A stretch of 64,000 nt of DNA. Source: an uncultured Methanoregula sp. GTDB lineage: Archaea; Halobacteriota; Methanomicrobia; Methanomicrobiales; Methanospirillaceae. The stretch lies in assembly GCF_963677065.1 (NCBI RefSeq), contig NZ_OY781872.1:2413419-2477418 (forward strand), given 5' to 3'. Of the stretch, positions 41,361-49,837 are shown piece by piece. The notes under the pieces are model-generated. The model searched no databases. It was not told the DNA's origin and saw nothing but the letters and a program-made list of their open reading frames with translations. Both the position numbers and the translations under genes were made by a program. The first letter of the stretch is position 1. Each line of letters starts with the position of its first letter.

Positions 41361-41795
41361 TATGATTCATCTCCATCAACCAGTGCAGGGGATTATCGAC
41401 CTGTATAACTATATCTGGTGAATGCTTCTTCATAATCTTTTTACCGTGTCATCAGTTGTCAGGAAGATTGCACCGGCTTTCTTTGCGCATGCGATATGAA
41501 TTGCATCCATTCCCATAACGCCGGTCTTCCCGATAACTTCTGAACGGGATACCAGGGTTTGATCAATTCTTATCATTTCCCGGGCTCGTTGAATCAGACC
41601 CATGACCTGATATCTCCTGACCGGATCCCCAATGAAGCCAATCTCGTACAGCACTGCGGTGCTCGTGACAAGTTCCCAGTCCAGGGAACACCGTTTGAGA
41701 ATTGAAAGAATAGCTTCTGTTTCCCGGCGGATTCTTGTTTCACGATGAGTATCGAAAGGCCGGCACAGACAGCAGACGTCCAGGTAGATCTTCAC
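41350..41795 (-). pseudogene. PIN toxin with a single-base frameshift
   Basis: Homologous to the toxin at 18800. The GTG-start frame (MKIYLDVCCLCRPFD) runs to TTDDTVKRL and stops at 41430. Adding one A to the five-A run there restores KKIMKKHSPDIVIQ then NPLHWLMEMN to a stop at 41350, aligning with the C-terminus of the intact paralogue. All acidic active-site residues precede the break, so a truncated protein might keep activity. The lesion could also be a sequencing error or a slippage site. Confidence 0.72.
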
Positions 41796-42557
41796 GCGCG
41801 ATTCCCCGGATTCCTGTTTTTTCCTGATGGACGGGTACCATCCGGGTTCAGGAAATACACGGTTCCCCGAAATGCAGCATGCAGCAATGCACCGTCAAGG
41901 GCTTTCTGCGAAATGGGCCCCCGGGTTATGCAGCACCTCCCGCGATGCGTGCAGGAAACATTCCGGATCCGGCCCGGTCTCTCCGGGGGTTATCCAGCAC
42001 GCGCCGGGCCGGCCGGGGTCTCAAAGAAAAAATAATGACAGAGGGGACTGCGGACCTCGTCCGCCCGACAGTTCTCTGAAATGTTCCGGGTATGCAACAA
42101 CGAAACAACCCGGGAACCGGTGGAGAGACTCTGCTTGTGAACACCGGGTCTGCCGGGGCGATTTGGAACTTTCCGGCAAATCGTATGTCCACAACAACAA
42201 TGAAAAATTGTGGTATAAACGATTTCTCACAGAGTACCTTACACGTTGGAAAAAATTCCGGGTTTTTATTTATCCTTCTTTGCTGTGAATCACATCGATA
42301 AGTAATACCGCGTGAAGAGGAAACCTGAACCCACCTGGCAGAGCCCGTGTCAGAATAGCCGTATTACCGGGATTCGTCCGGCAGAAGGATCAATTGTCAG
42401 GGTATACCTGGCAATTGCCGGGACAGTAAAATGTTTCCGGAAAATATCAGGGCAGAACAAATATACCAAAATCAACAGATGGAATAAAATGATATGCTGA
42501 TTTTCCTTCAATGAGTTCAACAGATTTGCACCCGGAAACGGTTACCAATCCCCGCCG
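41796..42557. other. Gene-poor stretch with relics
   Basis: No supported gene. Contains the RFLTEYLT relic (42130-42288) and a 25-base tail of the MNT-HEPN family (42308-42333). The rest is GC-rich and uninformative until the AT-rich promoter of the next gene. Confidence 0.5.
42130..42288 (+). pseudogene. Second RFLTEYLT relic
   Basis: CEHRVCRGDLELSGKSYVHN then NNEKLWYKRFLTEYLTRWKK and a stop at 42288. DNA is nearly identical to 38400-38525. No start or upstream homology. Confidence 0.55.
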
Positions 42558-42620
42558 TATAAATAATTTTATACATTAGTAATGTAAATAAATGTAATAA
42601 AGCATACATTGGTAATGTAT
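42558..42620 (+). promoter_or_regulatory. Promoter with tandem palindromic operators
   Basis: TATAAATA at 42558-42565. TACATTA-G-TAATGTA at 42572-42586 is a perfect palindrome. ATACATT-GGT-AATGTAT at 42604-42620 is a second one, 32 bases (three helical turns) further, abutting the start codon. The pair straddles the expected transcription start, so a bound dimer would repress strongly. Confidence 0.65.
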
Positions 42621-43910
42621 ATGATCCCGGCACCGCACCTCGAAGAACTGGTACTCAGCCAGAAAGAAACATTCCTGGCCCGGGACCCGGGCATACCCCG
42701 GGAGATAGCAACAGAACGGTTCATGAAGACCGGCGCAATCGTCGTGATAACCGGTATCCGGCGGTGCGGCAAATCCACGCTCATGCGCCAGCTGTCGGCG
42801 CAGTACAGCGATTTTTTATACATCAACTTCGATGACGACCGGCTCATGGACTTTTCCCTCGCGGATTTTCCTGCCCTGATGCTGGTATTCGAAAAGATCT
42901 CCCCGGGCACAAAAGTCATCTTCATCGACGAGATCCAGAATGTCGCGGGCTGGGAGCGGTTCATCCGGCGGATCCATGACGAGGGGTACAAGGTCTTCCT
43001 TACCGGCTCCAATGCAAATCTCCTCTCGGCTGAACTCGGGACACATCTCACCGGGCGGTATGCCAAGATCACCCTGTACCCGTTCTCGTTCCGGGAATGC
43101 CTGCGGTTCAGGTCGATTGGCACCGACCGGATCACCGTGAAGAAGAAAGCAGCAATCCTCGCGGAGTTCGACCGGTATCTTGCCGGTGGCGGATTCCCCG
43201 AGTACCTGAAATACGGGGATCCTGAATACCTCAAACGGATCTATGATGACATCCTGTTCCGGGACATCATCAGCCGGTTCGGGATCCGGGAGATCAAGGG
43301 GTTCCGGCAACTTGCCCATTATATCTTCACCAATACGGCTAACGCCGCGAGCTACAATGCCCTGAAAAATACGCTCGGGATTAAAAGCGTTGTATCGGTC
43401 CGGGACTATGTCGGGTTCCTGGAAGAAGCGTACCTTATCTTCGAGATCTTCCGGTACGATTTCTCCTTAAAAAAGCAGTATGTCAATGAAAAGAAACTCT
43501 ATTGCATCGACACCGGTCTGCGTAATGCGGTTGCATTCCGGTTTTCAGAGGACAGGGGAAGGATTCTTGAAAATATTGTTTTCATTGAACTCATTCGCCG
43601 GGGAAAAACCGTGTATTTCTTTAAAAACCCCGGGGAATGCGACTTTATCACGGAAGAGCGGGGAAAGATTATTGCGGCAATCCAGGTCTGTTTTGATCTC
43701 TCGCGGGAGAACCGTGACCGGGAAATAAGCGGCCTTACCGGTGCAATGGCGATGCATGATCTGGCCGAAGGTACCATTCTGACATACCACCAGGAAGAGA
43801 TCATCAGGCTGGATACGAGAATCATACGGGTGCTGCCGGTCTGGAAATGGCTCATCGGATACCGGGATGATGAAGCCGGTACTCCGGAATCAGCAGCCAG
43901 ACATTCGTAA
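42621..43910 (+). CDS. AAA+ ATPase with DUF4143 domain
   Basis: A ~430-aa member of the AAA_14/DUF4143 family common in archaea. Walker A GIRRCGKST lies near 51, Walker B VIFIDEIQN near 101, sensor FLTGSNANLL near 125. A DUF4143 C-terminal domain has YVNEKKLYCIDTGLRN and FFKNPGECDFI, a PD-(D/E)xK-like remnant. The role is unknown; related proteins associate with mobile DNA. Start codon choice between 42615 and 42621 is open. The gene is controlled by the palindromes just upstream. Confidence 0.85.
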   Translation: MIPAPHLEELVLSQKETFLARDPGIPREIATERFMKTGAIVVITGIRRCGKSTLMRQLSAQYSDFLYINFDDDRLMDFSLADFPALMLVFEKISPGTKVIFIDEIQNVAGWERFIRRIHDEGYKVFLTGSNANLLSAELGTHLTGRYAKITLYPFSFRECLRFRSIGTDRITVKKKAAILAEFDRYLAGGGFPEYLKYGDPEYLKRIYDDILFRDIISRFGIREIKGFRQLAHYIFTNTANAASYNALKNTLGIKSVVSVRDYVGFLEEAYLIFEIFRYDFSLKKQYVNEKKLYCIDTGLRNAVAFRFSEDRGRILENIVFIELIRRGKTVYFFKNPGECDFITEERGKIIAAIQVCFDLSRENRDREISGLTGAMAMHDLAEGTILTYHQEEIIRLDTRIIRVLPVWKWLIGYRDDEAGTPESAARHS

Positions 43911-43919
43911 CGTGAAAAA

Positions 43920-44035
43920 AACCCTTTGACCGTGGGAGTATGACGATGAATACGATCGCCCGGGATATTATCCCCCTCACTGTCCCTTACCTGGCGGGTG
44001 TTATTCCGCGTGAAGATGAAACCTGAATCCACCGG
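43920..44035 (+). pseudogene. 3' fragment of an MNT-HEPN-type gene
   Basis: Encodes MNTIARDIIPL then TVPYLAGVIPREDET and stop, matching the C-terminus of the 39682 product. Downstream flank also matches (repeat to about 44190). Confidence 0.7.
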
Positions 44036-44182
44036 ATAAATCCCGTACCCGGCAGCCCGGTATTATTCTCGTTAAACAGGCAGAAAAACAACATAACGGC
44101 GTGTAACTCCGGCCAGCCAGAATTACAAGCCGAACCCTGATGGATAACCTGAAAAAAAGCGCATTCCAAAGATTCACGGTTC

Positions 44183-44626
44183 TTATTCCATAGCCTGCTC
44201 GGCCCGGACTTTCAGGGCCCGGTTCATCTCATCAAAGCCTCTTTGGGTATCAGTATCCAGTCCCCGGGAAAACAACGGGACGAGCAGACCGTTAAAGATT
44301 TCACGCTGGATAAAACGAACCCGCCCGGGTCCTGAGGGTTCGATCTTGAAGATATGCTCACCATCAAAGAGTCCCGGTACGAGAAGATGACCCAGCCACC
44401 GCAACTCCCGGCCGGGTTCAGCAGTGAGAATAACCGGACGAAACTTCATTCCTCCCTTACCAGAGGGCTGAATAGTAACGCGGAGCTGCCCCCCCACCCG
44501 GACAGGACCATCTGCCTGCCGGATGAACGGGTTCCATTGCGGAAAAACGGCAAAGTCGGTGAGGATGTTCCATACCCGTTCGGCAGATGCCTGGATCTCA
44601 ATCTCGCTTCTGAGTTCCTTCATCAT
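44183..44626 (-). CDS. SRPBCC-family protein
   Basis: A 147-aa protein with the START/SRPBCC fold layout. IEIQASAERVWNILTDFAVF is the usual N-terminal strand-helix, PQWNPFI follows, and a C-terminal long helix ends the domain (DTDTQRGFDEMNRALKVRAE). The fold holds a hydrophobic ligand pocket and members range from polyketide cyclases to lipid carriers. No ligand can be assigned. Start at 44626 or the next codon. Confidence 0.85.
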   Translation of the reverse strand: MMKELRSEIEIQASAERVWNILTDFAVFPQWNPFIRQADGPVRVGGQLRVTIQPSGKGGMKFRPVILTAEPGRELRWLGHLLVPGLFDGEHIFKIEPSGPGRVRFIQREIFNGLLVPLFSRGLDTDTQRGFDEMNRALKVRAEQAME

Positions 44627-44730
44627 GTATTTCCTGTAACGCTAATCCCGGATAAAGGTTTGTCATGGGGTCCATTGCCGCCGGAGGCCTGGTGAAGCAC
44701 CGGCCCGGGCATCAGCCGTATCACGCAGGA

Positions 44731-44850
44731 ATGGATGCTGCCCGGTTTGTCTGGGAACATCTCACAAAACCCGGTCCACTTCACCATCCGGATCCACAGG
44801 GAATCCGGTGAATTCCTTTACGGAAGTATACCGGAAGAAGTGACGAGGCG
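44731..44850 (+). pseudogene. Degraded copy of the unknown repeated domain
   Basis: DAARFVWEHLTKPGPLHH corresponds to EAALFIREQFTKPGLFSGW of the 37113/39349 products. After a frame change, EFL and a PEEV tail are visible. More diverged than the 41011 fragment. Confidence 0.5.
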
Positions 44851-44961
44851 TACCGGTTCCGGGCAGATTCTTGCAGGACGGGACCTGAAACCCGGGGAGA
44901 TTTTTAAAAAGGATATTTATCACGGAATCCGCACAATCCTGTAAGGCAGAGGTACGATGAT

Positions 44962-45225
44962 ATGACCGCTCTTTCCTCCCGCGACCCGGTACACCGGCTC
45001 GCAGCAGTCCTGGTACTGCTCGCTCTTCTCGGGACACTCCTCGGGCTTGCCGGATCCCTGCCACAAGCACCCGGCACGTCCGTGCAGCACCCGGTGAACG
45101 GGTACAACCCGTCCGACATCATCGGTCCGTCACACCCCCAGGGCCCGGATTTTCCCGATGAACTGTGCCAGCTGTTCTTCCCGTTCAACCCGTCAGGTCC
45201 CGCCCTGCCCCCCTGCCGCGGATAA
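44962..45225 (+). CDS. Small exported Pro-rich protein
   Basis: An 87-aa protein. The signal peptide or TM helix (LAAVLVLLALLGTLLGLAG) is at 13-31. A Pro/Gly-rich tail follows with two cysteines (ELCQLFFPFN, ALPPCRG). A TATA-like stretch (ttaaaaaggatatttat, 44905-44923) sits ~40 bases upstream. Unknown function; the tail has no domain I recognise. Confidence 0.55.
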   Translation: MTALSSRDPVHRLAAVLVLLALLGTLLGLAGSLPQAPGTSVQHPVNGYNPSDIIGPSHPQGPDFPDELCQLFFPFNPSGPALPPCRG

Positions 45226-45339
45226 CCCGCGGACAGGCCGGACAATCCCCGGGAAAATACCGGTAAAAACATTACAGCAAACAGCTCTTCCGGATTCCAT
45301 CGGGATCACCTGGGGGAGAACCGGTCAAAAATTTTTTGG

Positions 45340-45443
45340 TAACCCCGGCGCACTTCCTGGTGTGCAGGGGCCCGGGTTCTTCTCCGGCCGGGACACCCGG
45401 AGAAATTCATGAGTTCCTGCCGGAGGTGTACGGGAAGCGGTGA
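45340..45443 (+). pseudogene. Fragment of the unknown repeated domain
   Basis: GPGFFSGRD in one frame, then GEIHEFLPEVYGKR and stop in the next, matching the last residues of domain 2. A frameshift separates the two parts. Confidence 0.55.
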
Positions 45444-45494
45444 TGGCAATGCAGCTGGCCGTTCAGCCATTCTCACCAGTCCCGGCAGGTATTT

Positions 45495-46373
45495 ATGATA
45501 AAAAACGATAAGCAGGATTGCATGCATCCCAGAGCCAGCGGCCTTCTCCTCTTCATCCTCGTTCTCCTGTCGCTTATCGTAAGCGGCTGCACTGCCCCGC
45601 AGGTAAAAACAGCCGGGCCGGCCGCAACGCCGACCCCCACTCTCCTGCCCGCAGCCCCGGGCGAGATGAAGACGATCGGGATCATCGGCGGAGTAGGCTG
45701 GTCCTCCTCGCTCGTGTATTACCGGATCATGAACGAGCGGGTCCAGGAGACCCTCGGGGGTGACAACTCGGCAAAGATCGTGATGTACTCGATCGAGTTC
45801 GGCGAGTTCTCGAAACAGGAGCGACTGGCAACTGCCGGGAACTGGACGCCCCTCAATGCAACGCTCATCGACGCTGCCCGGCGGCTGAAGTACGGTGGGG
45901 CGGATTTCATCGTGATCGGGTCGAACACCCTGAATTCCCGGGCAGGCCTCATCGAGCAGGAGACCGGTCTTCCCGTTCTCCGGATCTACGATGTGACCGC
46001 CGGCAAAGTAAACCGGAGCGGGATAAAGAAAGTCGCGCTGCTCGGCACGAAGTTCACCATGGAGGAGCCCTATTACAACGACGCGCTCGCGAAGTATGGC
46101 ATCACGGTCGTAACGCCCAATGCTACCGAGCGGGATTATATCAATACGGTCATCTTCGACCAGCTGGTCAGGAACGATATCCGTAATGATGCACGAAAAG
46201 AATATGTCCGGATCATCAACCGGCTCATTGACGAGGAGGGTGCTCGGGGGGTAATTCTGGGCTGCACCGAGATCCCGCTCTTAATCGAGCAGAAGGACGT
46301 GAACGTGCCGGTCTTTGACACGACCCGGATCCATGCGGAGGCAGCAGTCGATTATGCCCTGGGCCGGGCATGA
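45495..46373 (+). CDS. Exported aspartate/glutamate racemase-family lipoprotein
   Basis: A 292-aa protein. A lipoprotein signal peptide ends IVSGC (Cys32) and a Pro/Thr linker follows. A racemase fold then begins IGIIGGVGWSSSLVYY. The first catalytic position, normally CNTAH, reads GSNTLN (Cys to Ser). The second, GCTEIPLLI, is intact. Cytoplasmic homologues interconvert L- and D-aspartate or glutamate. Outside the membrane with one Cys missing, this one may act on a different substrate or only bind. Start could be the ATG at 45522. Confidence 0.8.
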   Translation: MIKNDKQDCMHPRASGLLLFILVLLSLIVSGCTAPQVKTAGPAATPTPTLLPAAPGEMKTIGIIGGVGWSSSLVYYRIMNERVQETLGGDNSAKIVMYSIEFGEFSKQERLATAGNWTPLNATLIDAARRLKYGGADFIVIGSNTLNSRAGLIEQETGLPVLRIYDVTAGKVNRSGIKKVALLGTKFTMEEPYYNDALAKYGITVVTPNATERDYINTVIFDQLVRNDIRNDARKEYVRIINRLIDEEGARGVILGCTEIPLLIEQKDVNVPVFDTTRIHAEAAVDYALGRA

Positions 46374-46403
46374 AAGAAGTATCCCGGCCGGTCATTCCTT
46401 TCA

Positions 46404-46799
46404 TCATACCCGCTTGACGATCAGCCAGAACGCCGCGAGCGGCAGGACGAGGGATACGATAAGGCCAATACGGTTGATAGGCCGCACGAGCTCCGGACAG
46501 TTCCACGGGTGCTGGGCGAGATAACAGATCGTGGTGACCATGATCGTGACGGCAAGGAAAAGGTACATGGAAATCATGAATTTATCGAAGAGCGTGAGCA
46601 TGCCGAGTCCCGGGATAAGCGCCAGCTGGCTGAAGTAGTACATCACCGCAGAGAAGAACATGCTGGTGGTGATGGAGTAGCGCAGGGCTACAAGCGGCGC
46701 GTCCAGGACCTGGATCAAAAAGGAGAGCGCAGCAATCCTGCAGAAGATAAGGGGCGGGACGACGGTCTGGAGAAGCGGGGCGAGAGCATTGTTCGTCAT
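46404..46799 (-). CDS. Isolated Cys-loop-receptor-like channel domain
   Basis: A 131-aa, four-TM protein that resembles the membrane domain of pentameric ligand-gated channels without the ligand-binding domain. TM1 has the conserved Pro (LLQTVVPPLIFCRIAAL). TM2-TM3 read RYSITTSMFFSAVMYYF, the loop LIPGLGMLTLFDKFM (compare LPxxxYxTxxDxxI in bacterial channels) and YLFLAVTIMV. TM4 is INRIGLIVSLVLPLAAFW. No extracellular domain is visible in any upstream frame. Either a truncated gene or a stand-alone mini-channel. Family call is from pattern only. Confidence 0.55.
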   Translation of the reverse strand: MTNNALAPLLQTVVPPLIFCRIAALSFLIQVLDAPLVALRYSITTSMFFSAVMYYFSQLALIPGLGMLTLFDKFMISMYLFLAVTIMVTTICYLAQHPWNCPELVRPINRIGLIVSLVLPLAAFWLIVKRV

Positions 46800-46965
46800 G
46801 GGAATATTGTAGGAAAGCGGGAATAGGTCGGGTTACCGGGATACCGCACGGGACCCGGGTTTCATTGATATTCAGGTACGCCTTGAAAAGATGCGGGAAC
46901 AGGATTGCGGGGAATTCCCGGTACGCGGCAATCATCCCGCTCATATCCGGAAGACAGGGAAAAAA

Positions 46966-47688
46966 TCAGTTGCCGGACGGATCGTCCGGCCGGTTCCGGC
47001 CTGCAAGCACGGAATAGATGATGAGCACGGCCACGGTGACCACTGCGGCGAGCAGGAGGGACAGGAGGTAATTCCCGAGGAGACCGGAGAGGACGACCGG
47101 TTCCGTAACCACAACGCCCGGGAAGAGGGCCCCGGCAAACGAGACCGGCCCGGAGATTGCCGTCACCGGGAGGACTAAGAGGAAGACAAGCGCGACACAG
47201 ATGTACAGGCCGAGGAACGCCCCGTACCGGACAACGGACTTCATGATCTGCTTCCGGTCGGTCATAGACGGTGCCACGATGAAGATCTGGTTCTTCATCC
47301 GGTACATGTTCACCTTGCGGCCCTTGATGCTGTACCGGGTATTGGAGATCTCGAGGAGGCCGGCATCCATCAGGAGGCCGACCGGGTACTTGGTTGCATT
47401 CAGTTCCCGGCCCAGCTTCTCGGCAATATCCGACAGACGCATGGGGCCGGATTCCTTAAGGAGCTGGAGGACATCGGAAGCTACCGGGTGCGAGATTGCC
47501 CGTGTGAACTTCTGGGCCTGCTCTTTTCCGGCTTCAAGGATGATGACATCCTCAGGCGCATTCCCGGATTCATCCGGGGCCGGCTCCGTTTCAGGAGAGC
47601 CCGGAAGTTCCCCGGCCGGGGACATGTACGGGCCTGCCGGTTGCATAACCGGTAGTTCTCGGTTTTCTCGTGGTACAGCCTCATTCAT
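46966..47688 (-). CDS. Membrane-bound winged-helix regulator
   Basis: A 240-aa protein. A Pro/Glu-rich N-terminus is followed by an ArsR-like winged helix (~70-140: ISHPVASDVLQLLKESGPM, RLSDIAEKLG, KYPVGLLMDAGLLEI). Two TM helices close it (YGAFLGLYICVALVFLLVL and LLSLLLAAVVTVAVLIIY). Archaeal membrane-anchored HTH proteins of this layout are thought to sense envelope signals. The channel-like gene lies 167 bases downstream on the same strand. Confidence 0.75.
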   Translation of the reverse strand: MNEAVPRENRELPVMQPAGPYMSPAGELPGSPETEPAPDESGNAPEDVIILEAGKEQAQKFTRAISHPVASDVLQLLKESGPMRLSDIAEKLGRELNATKYPVGLLMDAGLLEISNTRYSIKGRKVNMYRMKNQIFIVAPSMTDRKQIMKSVVRYGAFLGLYICVALVFLLVLPVTAISGPVSFAGALFPGVVVTEPVVLSGLLGNYLLSLLLAAVVTVAVLIIYSVLAGRNRPDDPSGN

Positions 47689-47895
47689 GGTTTATAATCT
47701 CCCGGAGGACATTCAGGTTCCTGCTGAAATCCTGCACTGGTTCCCGGTTCTGCCGTAATTCCCGGCAGGCAGCCGGCCCGGCAAAAATGCACGTTCCCGG
47801 GCATTCCCGGCCGGCCGGTTGTACGGGTCCTGTATGGTATGATCTAATTGCGCCGGCAAAATTATAAATAAGCCACGATGACTGAAAAAAAAATT

Positions 47896-48162
47896 TCACT
47901 CATCCATGAGCAGCCGCATGTGCGGGCGTTCCTGGACGGACGGGCGGGTTTCCGGATCGGAGGGCTCCCGGGAGATTTTTCGGGCGGGCATAACGGGTTT
48001 GATCCGTATGCTGCAGCCGCATTCTATACAGTCGTGGCGCCGGTTGTAGCCCTCAAAGCCCCGCTCCGTGACCTGCGTGCTCCCGCAGGCCGGGCAGACC
48101 GGCTCTCCCGCCACGACAAAGCCGGTGAAACGACCTATGAGTTTATTCAGGATCCTGGACAT
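47896..48162 (-). CDS. Small zinc-ribbon protein
   Basis: An 88-aa protein with one zinc ribbon near residues 23-50: CPACGSTQV...DCIECGCS, i.e. CxxC...CxxC plus an extra Cys. The remainder is basic and Pro-rich. No other domain. An A/T tract and inverted repeat just past the stop (47881-47900) may terminate it. Confidence 0.7.
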   Translation of the reverse strand: MSRILNKLIGRFTGFVVAGEPVCPACGSTQVTERGFEGYNRRHDCIECGCSIRIKPVMPARKISREPSDPETRPSVQERPHMRLLMDE

Positions 48163-48295
48163 CGGTCACCTCCGTTTGGGATAGGTTAGGGCTTATTTTG
48201 AACGTGAATGGCTAAAAAGAAACCTTTAACTGCAGGATTTTTTTCACTCACCAGCAGGTTTATTATACCGGGTTCTTTTTTTTATTAACACACGG

Positions 48296-48853
48296 TTAAC
48301 GGTGAAAATTGCAGTTTGTTGCTCTTGCTTTTTGCACTACGGCCCGGATAAATTCCGTTTTCCCCCGGGTATAGGCTTCGCGATCAAACTCGTATTTTTC
48401 TTTTAATCGGATTTTTATATCGGCATATTCTTGTGCAGTCTCCGGGTGAGCTGCTAAATAATCCCGGAAGATCAGTTCATCCCAGTCACCGCTATATCTG
48501 ACATGGATGTGGTAAGCCTGCCCTTTAAAACCCTGGGGCGAATAACCTCTCATGAACATCATGTGCGGTGGCGGATTGCGAGGCTGAGGAGTGTAGCCGT
48601 ACCCGATGCCAGTCAAGTTTCTTATAAATGCAACTGTATCAGTGGTATCCTTAAGTTCGATTAGGATATCGATGGTCGGCTTTGCAATTAGACCTGGGAT
48701 GGATGTACTGCCATAATGTGAAATCCTTACGATGTTTTCCCTGCCGACTGCCCCTACAATGCGATCCTGTTCTGCCGCGTACAACCCGGCCCAACCCGGG
48801 TCATGCTCTGATAGAATGATGGGAAAGAGCCTCCCGAGTTCTTCAAAGCTCAT
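48296..48853 (-). CDS. GrpB-family (UPF0157) nucleotidyltransferase-like protein
   Basis: A 185-aa GrpB-domain protein: SHYGSTSIPGLIAKPTIDI is the nucleotidyltransferase-like core (GS...D-x-D equivalent), with HIHV and LIFRDYLAAHPE blocks after it. Length is normal for the family. The biochemical role of stand-alone GrpB proteins is unknown. AT-rich promoter sequence upstream (48900-48960). Confidence 0.85.
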   Translation of the reverse strand: MSFEELGRLFPIILSEHDPGWAGLYAAEQDRIVGAVGRENIVRISHYGSTSIPGLIAKPTIDILIELKDTTDTVAFIRNLTGIGYGYTPQPRNPPPHMMFMRGYSPQGFKGQAYHIHVRYSGDWDELIFRDYLAAHPETAQEYADIKIRLKEKYEFDREAYTRGKTEFIRAVVQKARATNCNFHR

Positions 48854-49294
48854 TTCATCAATCGATTTTACCAGGGTTATCTCTCCAAAGGTTCTTTTCT
48901 TCTCTAAACAGAAAAGGAATTTTACAGTGCATTCCTATTTTGAAATTAACCACCAATATACCTAAACCACTTTGCTGTTACTTATTCTCTATGAGTCTAG
49001 GATGGGTGGGACAACGGCAAGTCGCTGCCGATCGGGGGCGCAGCCTTGGGCTACTCCCAGTCATTGCCTTGTGATCTTCCCCTCCCCTTAGGGGTCACTC
49101 GGGCGCCTCGTCGGGTCCTCGCTGGGCAGGGCGGTTAGTGAGGAAAGAAGATTATCTTTTTGTATATTTGACCGTTGAATATGCGTTGTTTTTAAAAGAG
49201 AATGGTTTATTCGGAAGTATCCGGTTACTTTCAAAAGAGATACTGGCGTCCTTAATACCCATTATCTTATAATTATTTTCCGGAGAAGACCGCA
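48854..49294. other. Long intergenic region, possibly structured
   Basis: No open frame of note. 49000-49140 is GC-rich amid AT-rich flanks and holds several short inverted repeats (CGGCAAGTCGCTGCCG, CCCCTTAGGGG). This could be an RNA or a decayed insertion element. From 49150 on there is a promoter region for the next gene with TATA-like cttataatta at ~49264 and GGAG ahead of the ATG. Confidence 0.4.
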
Positions 49295-49693
49295 ATGGTA
49301 GCACTGACAACGGAGATCCGGGAGTCGCTTGCCGGGACAAAGACCCTGTTCCTGGCCACCTCGTCGCAGAACCGCGTGCCGAACGTAGTCCCGATCGGGG
49401 CCTTCAGGCTCCTTGACGATGAAACCCTGCTCATATCGGACCAGTACTTCAACAAGACCCTGCAGAACATACTGGAGAACCCGGTGGTAGCCCTCTCCTG
49501 GTGGGGAGAGAAGGGCGGTTACCAGATCAAGGGGCCCGTGACCCTCCACACAAACGACGGTATCTTCCAAGAGGATGTGGCATGGATGAAGGAGATCAGG
49601 CCCAGCCTTAAACCAAAGTCCGCAGTTGTCCTGAAGATAGCCGAAGTCTACCACGTGAAGCCCGGCGCCGATGCCGGAAAGAAGATACTCTGA
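49295..49693 (+). CDS. Pyridoxamine 5'-phosphate oxidase-like flavin protein
   Basis: A 132-aa split-barrel flavin-binding protein. TKTLFLATSSQNRVPNVVPI is the characteristic first strand pair, followed by LLISDQYFNKTLQNI and NPVVALSWWGEKGGYQIKG. The family binds FMN (sometimes F420 or heme) and includes reductases of unknown substrate. Short, single-domain and cytoplasmic. No operon partner: the next gene has a separate upstream region. Confidence 0.85.
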   Translation: MVALTTEIRESLAGTKTLFLATSSQNRVPNVVPIGAFRLLDDETLLISDQYFNKTLQNILENPVVALSWWGEKGGYQIKGPVTLHTNDGIFQEDVAWMKEIRPSLKPKSAVVLKIAEVYHVKPGADAGKKIL

Positions 49694-49837
49694 ACTTTTT
49701 TTTACTTGTTAATTCCGGGGATTACTCCGGGCTGAAACGGGCTTTTTGAACCATCCGGCAATACCATTATTCATTTCCGGGCCGGATATTATCCAGAAAG
49801 GACCGGTTGTTATGCCGTTTTTCTGGAGCCGATAAGA

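Noticed and set aside
48990..49140. Non-coding RNA such as RNase P or SRP RNA
   Set aside because: Has inverted repeats but none of the invariant core sequences of those RNAs that I could find; left as unexplained.
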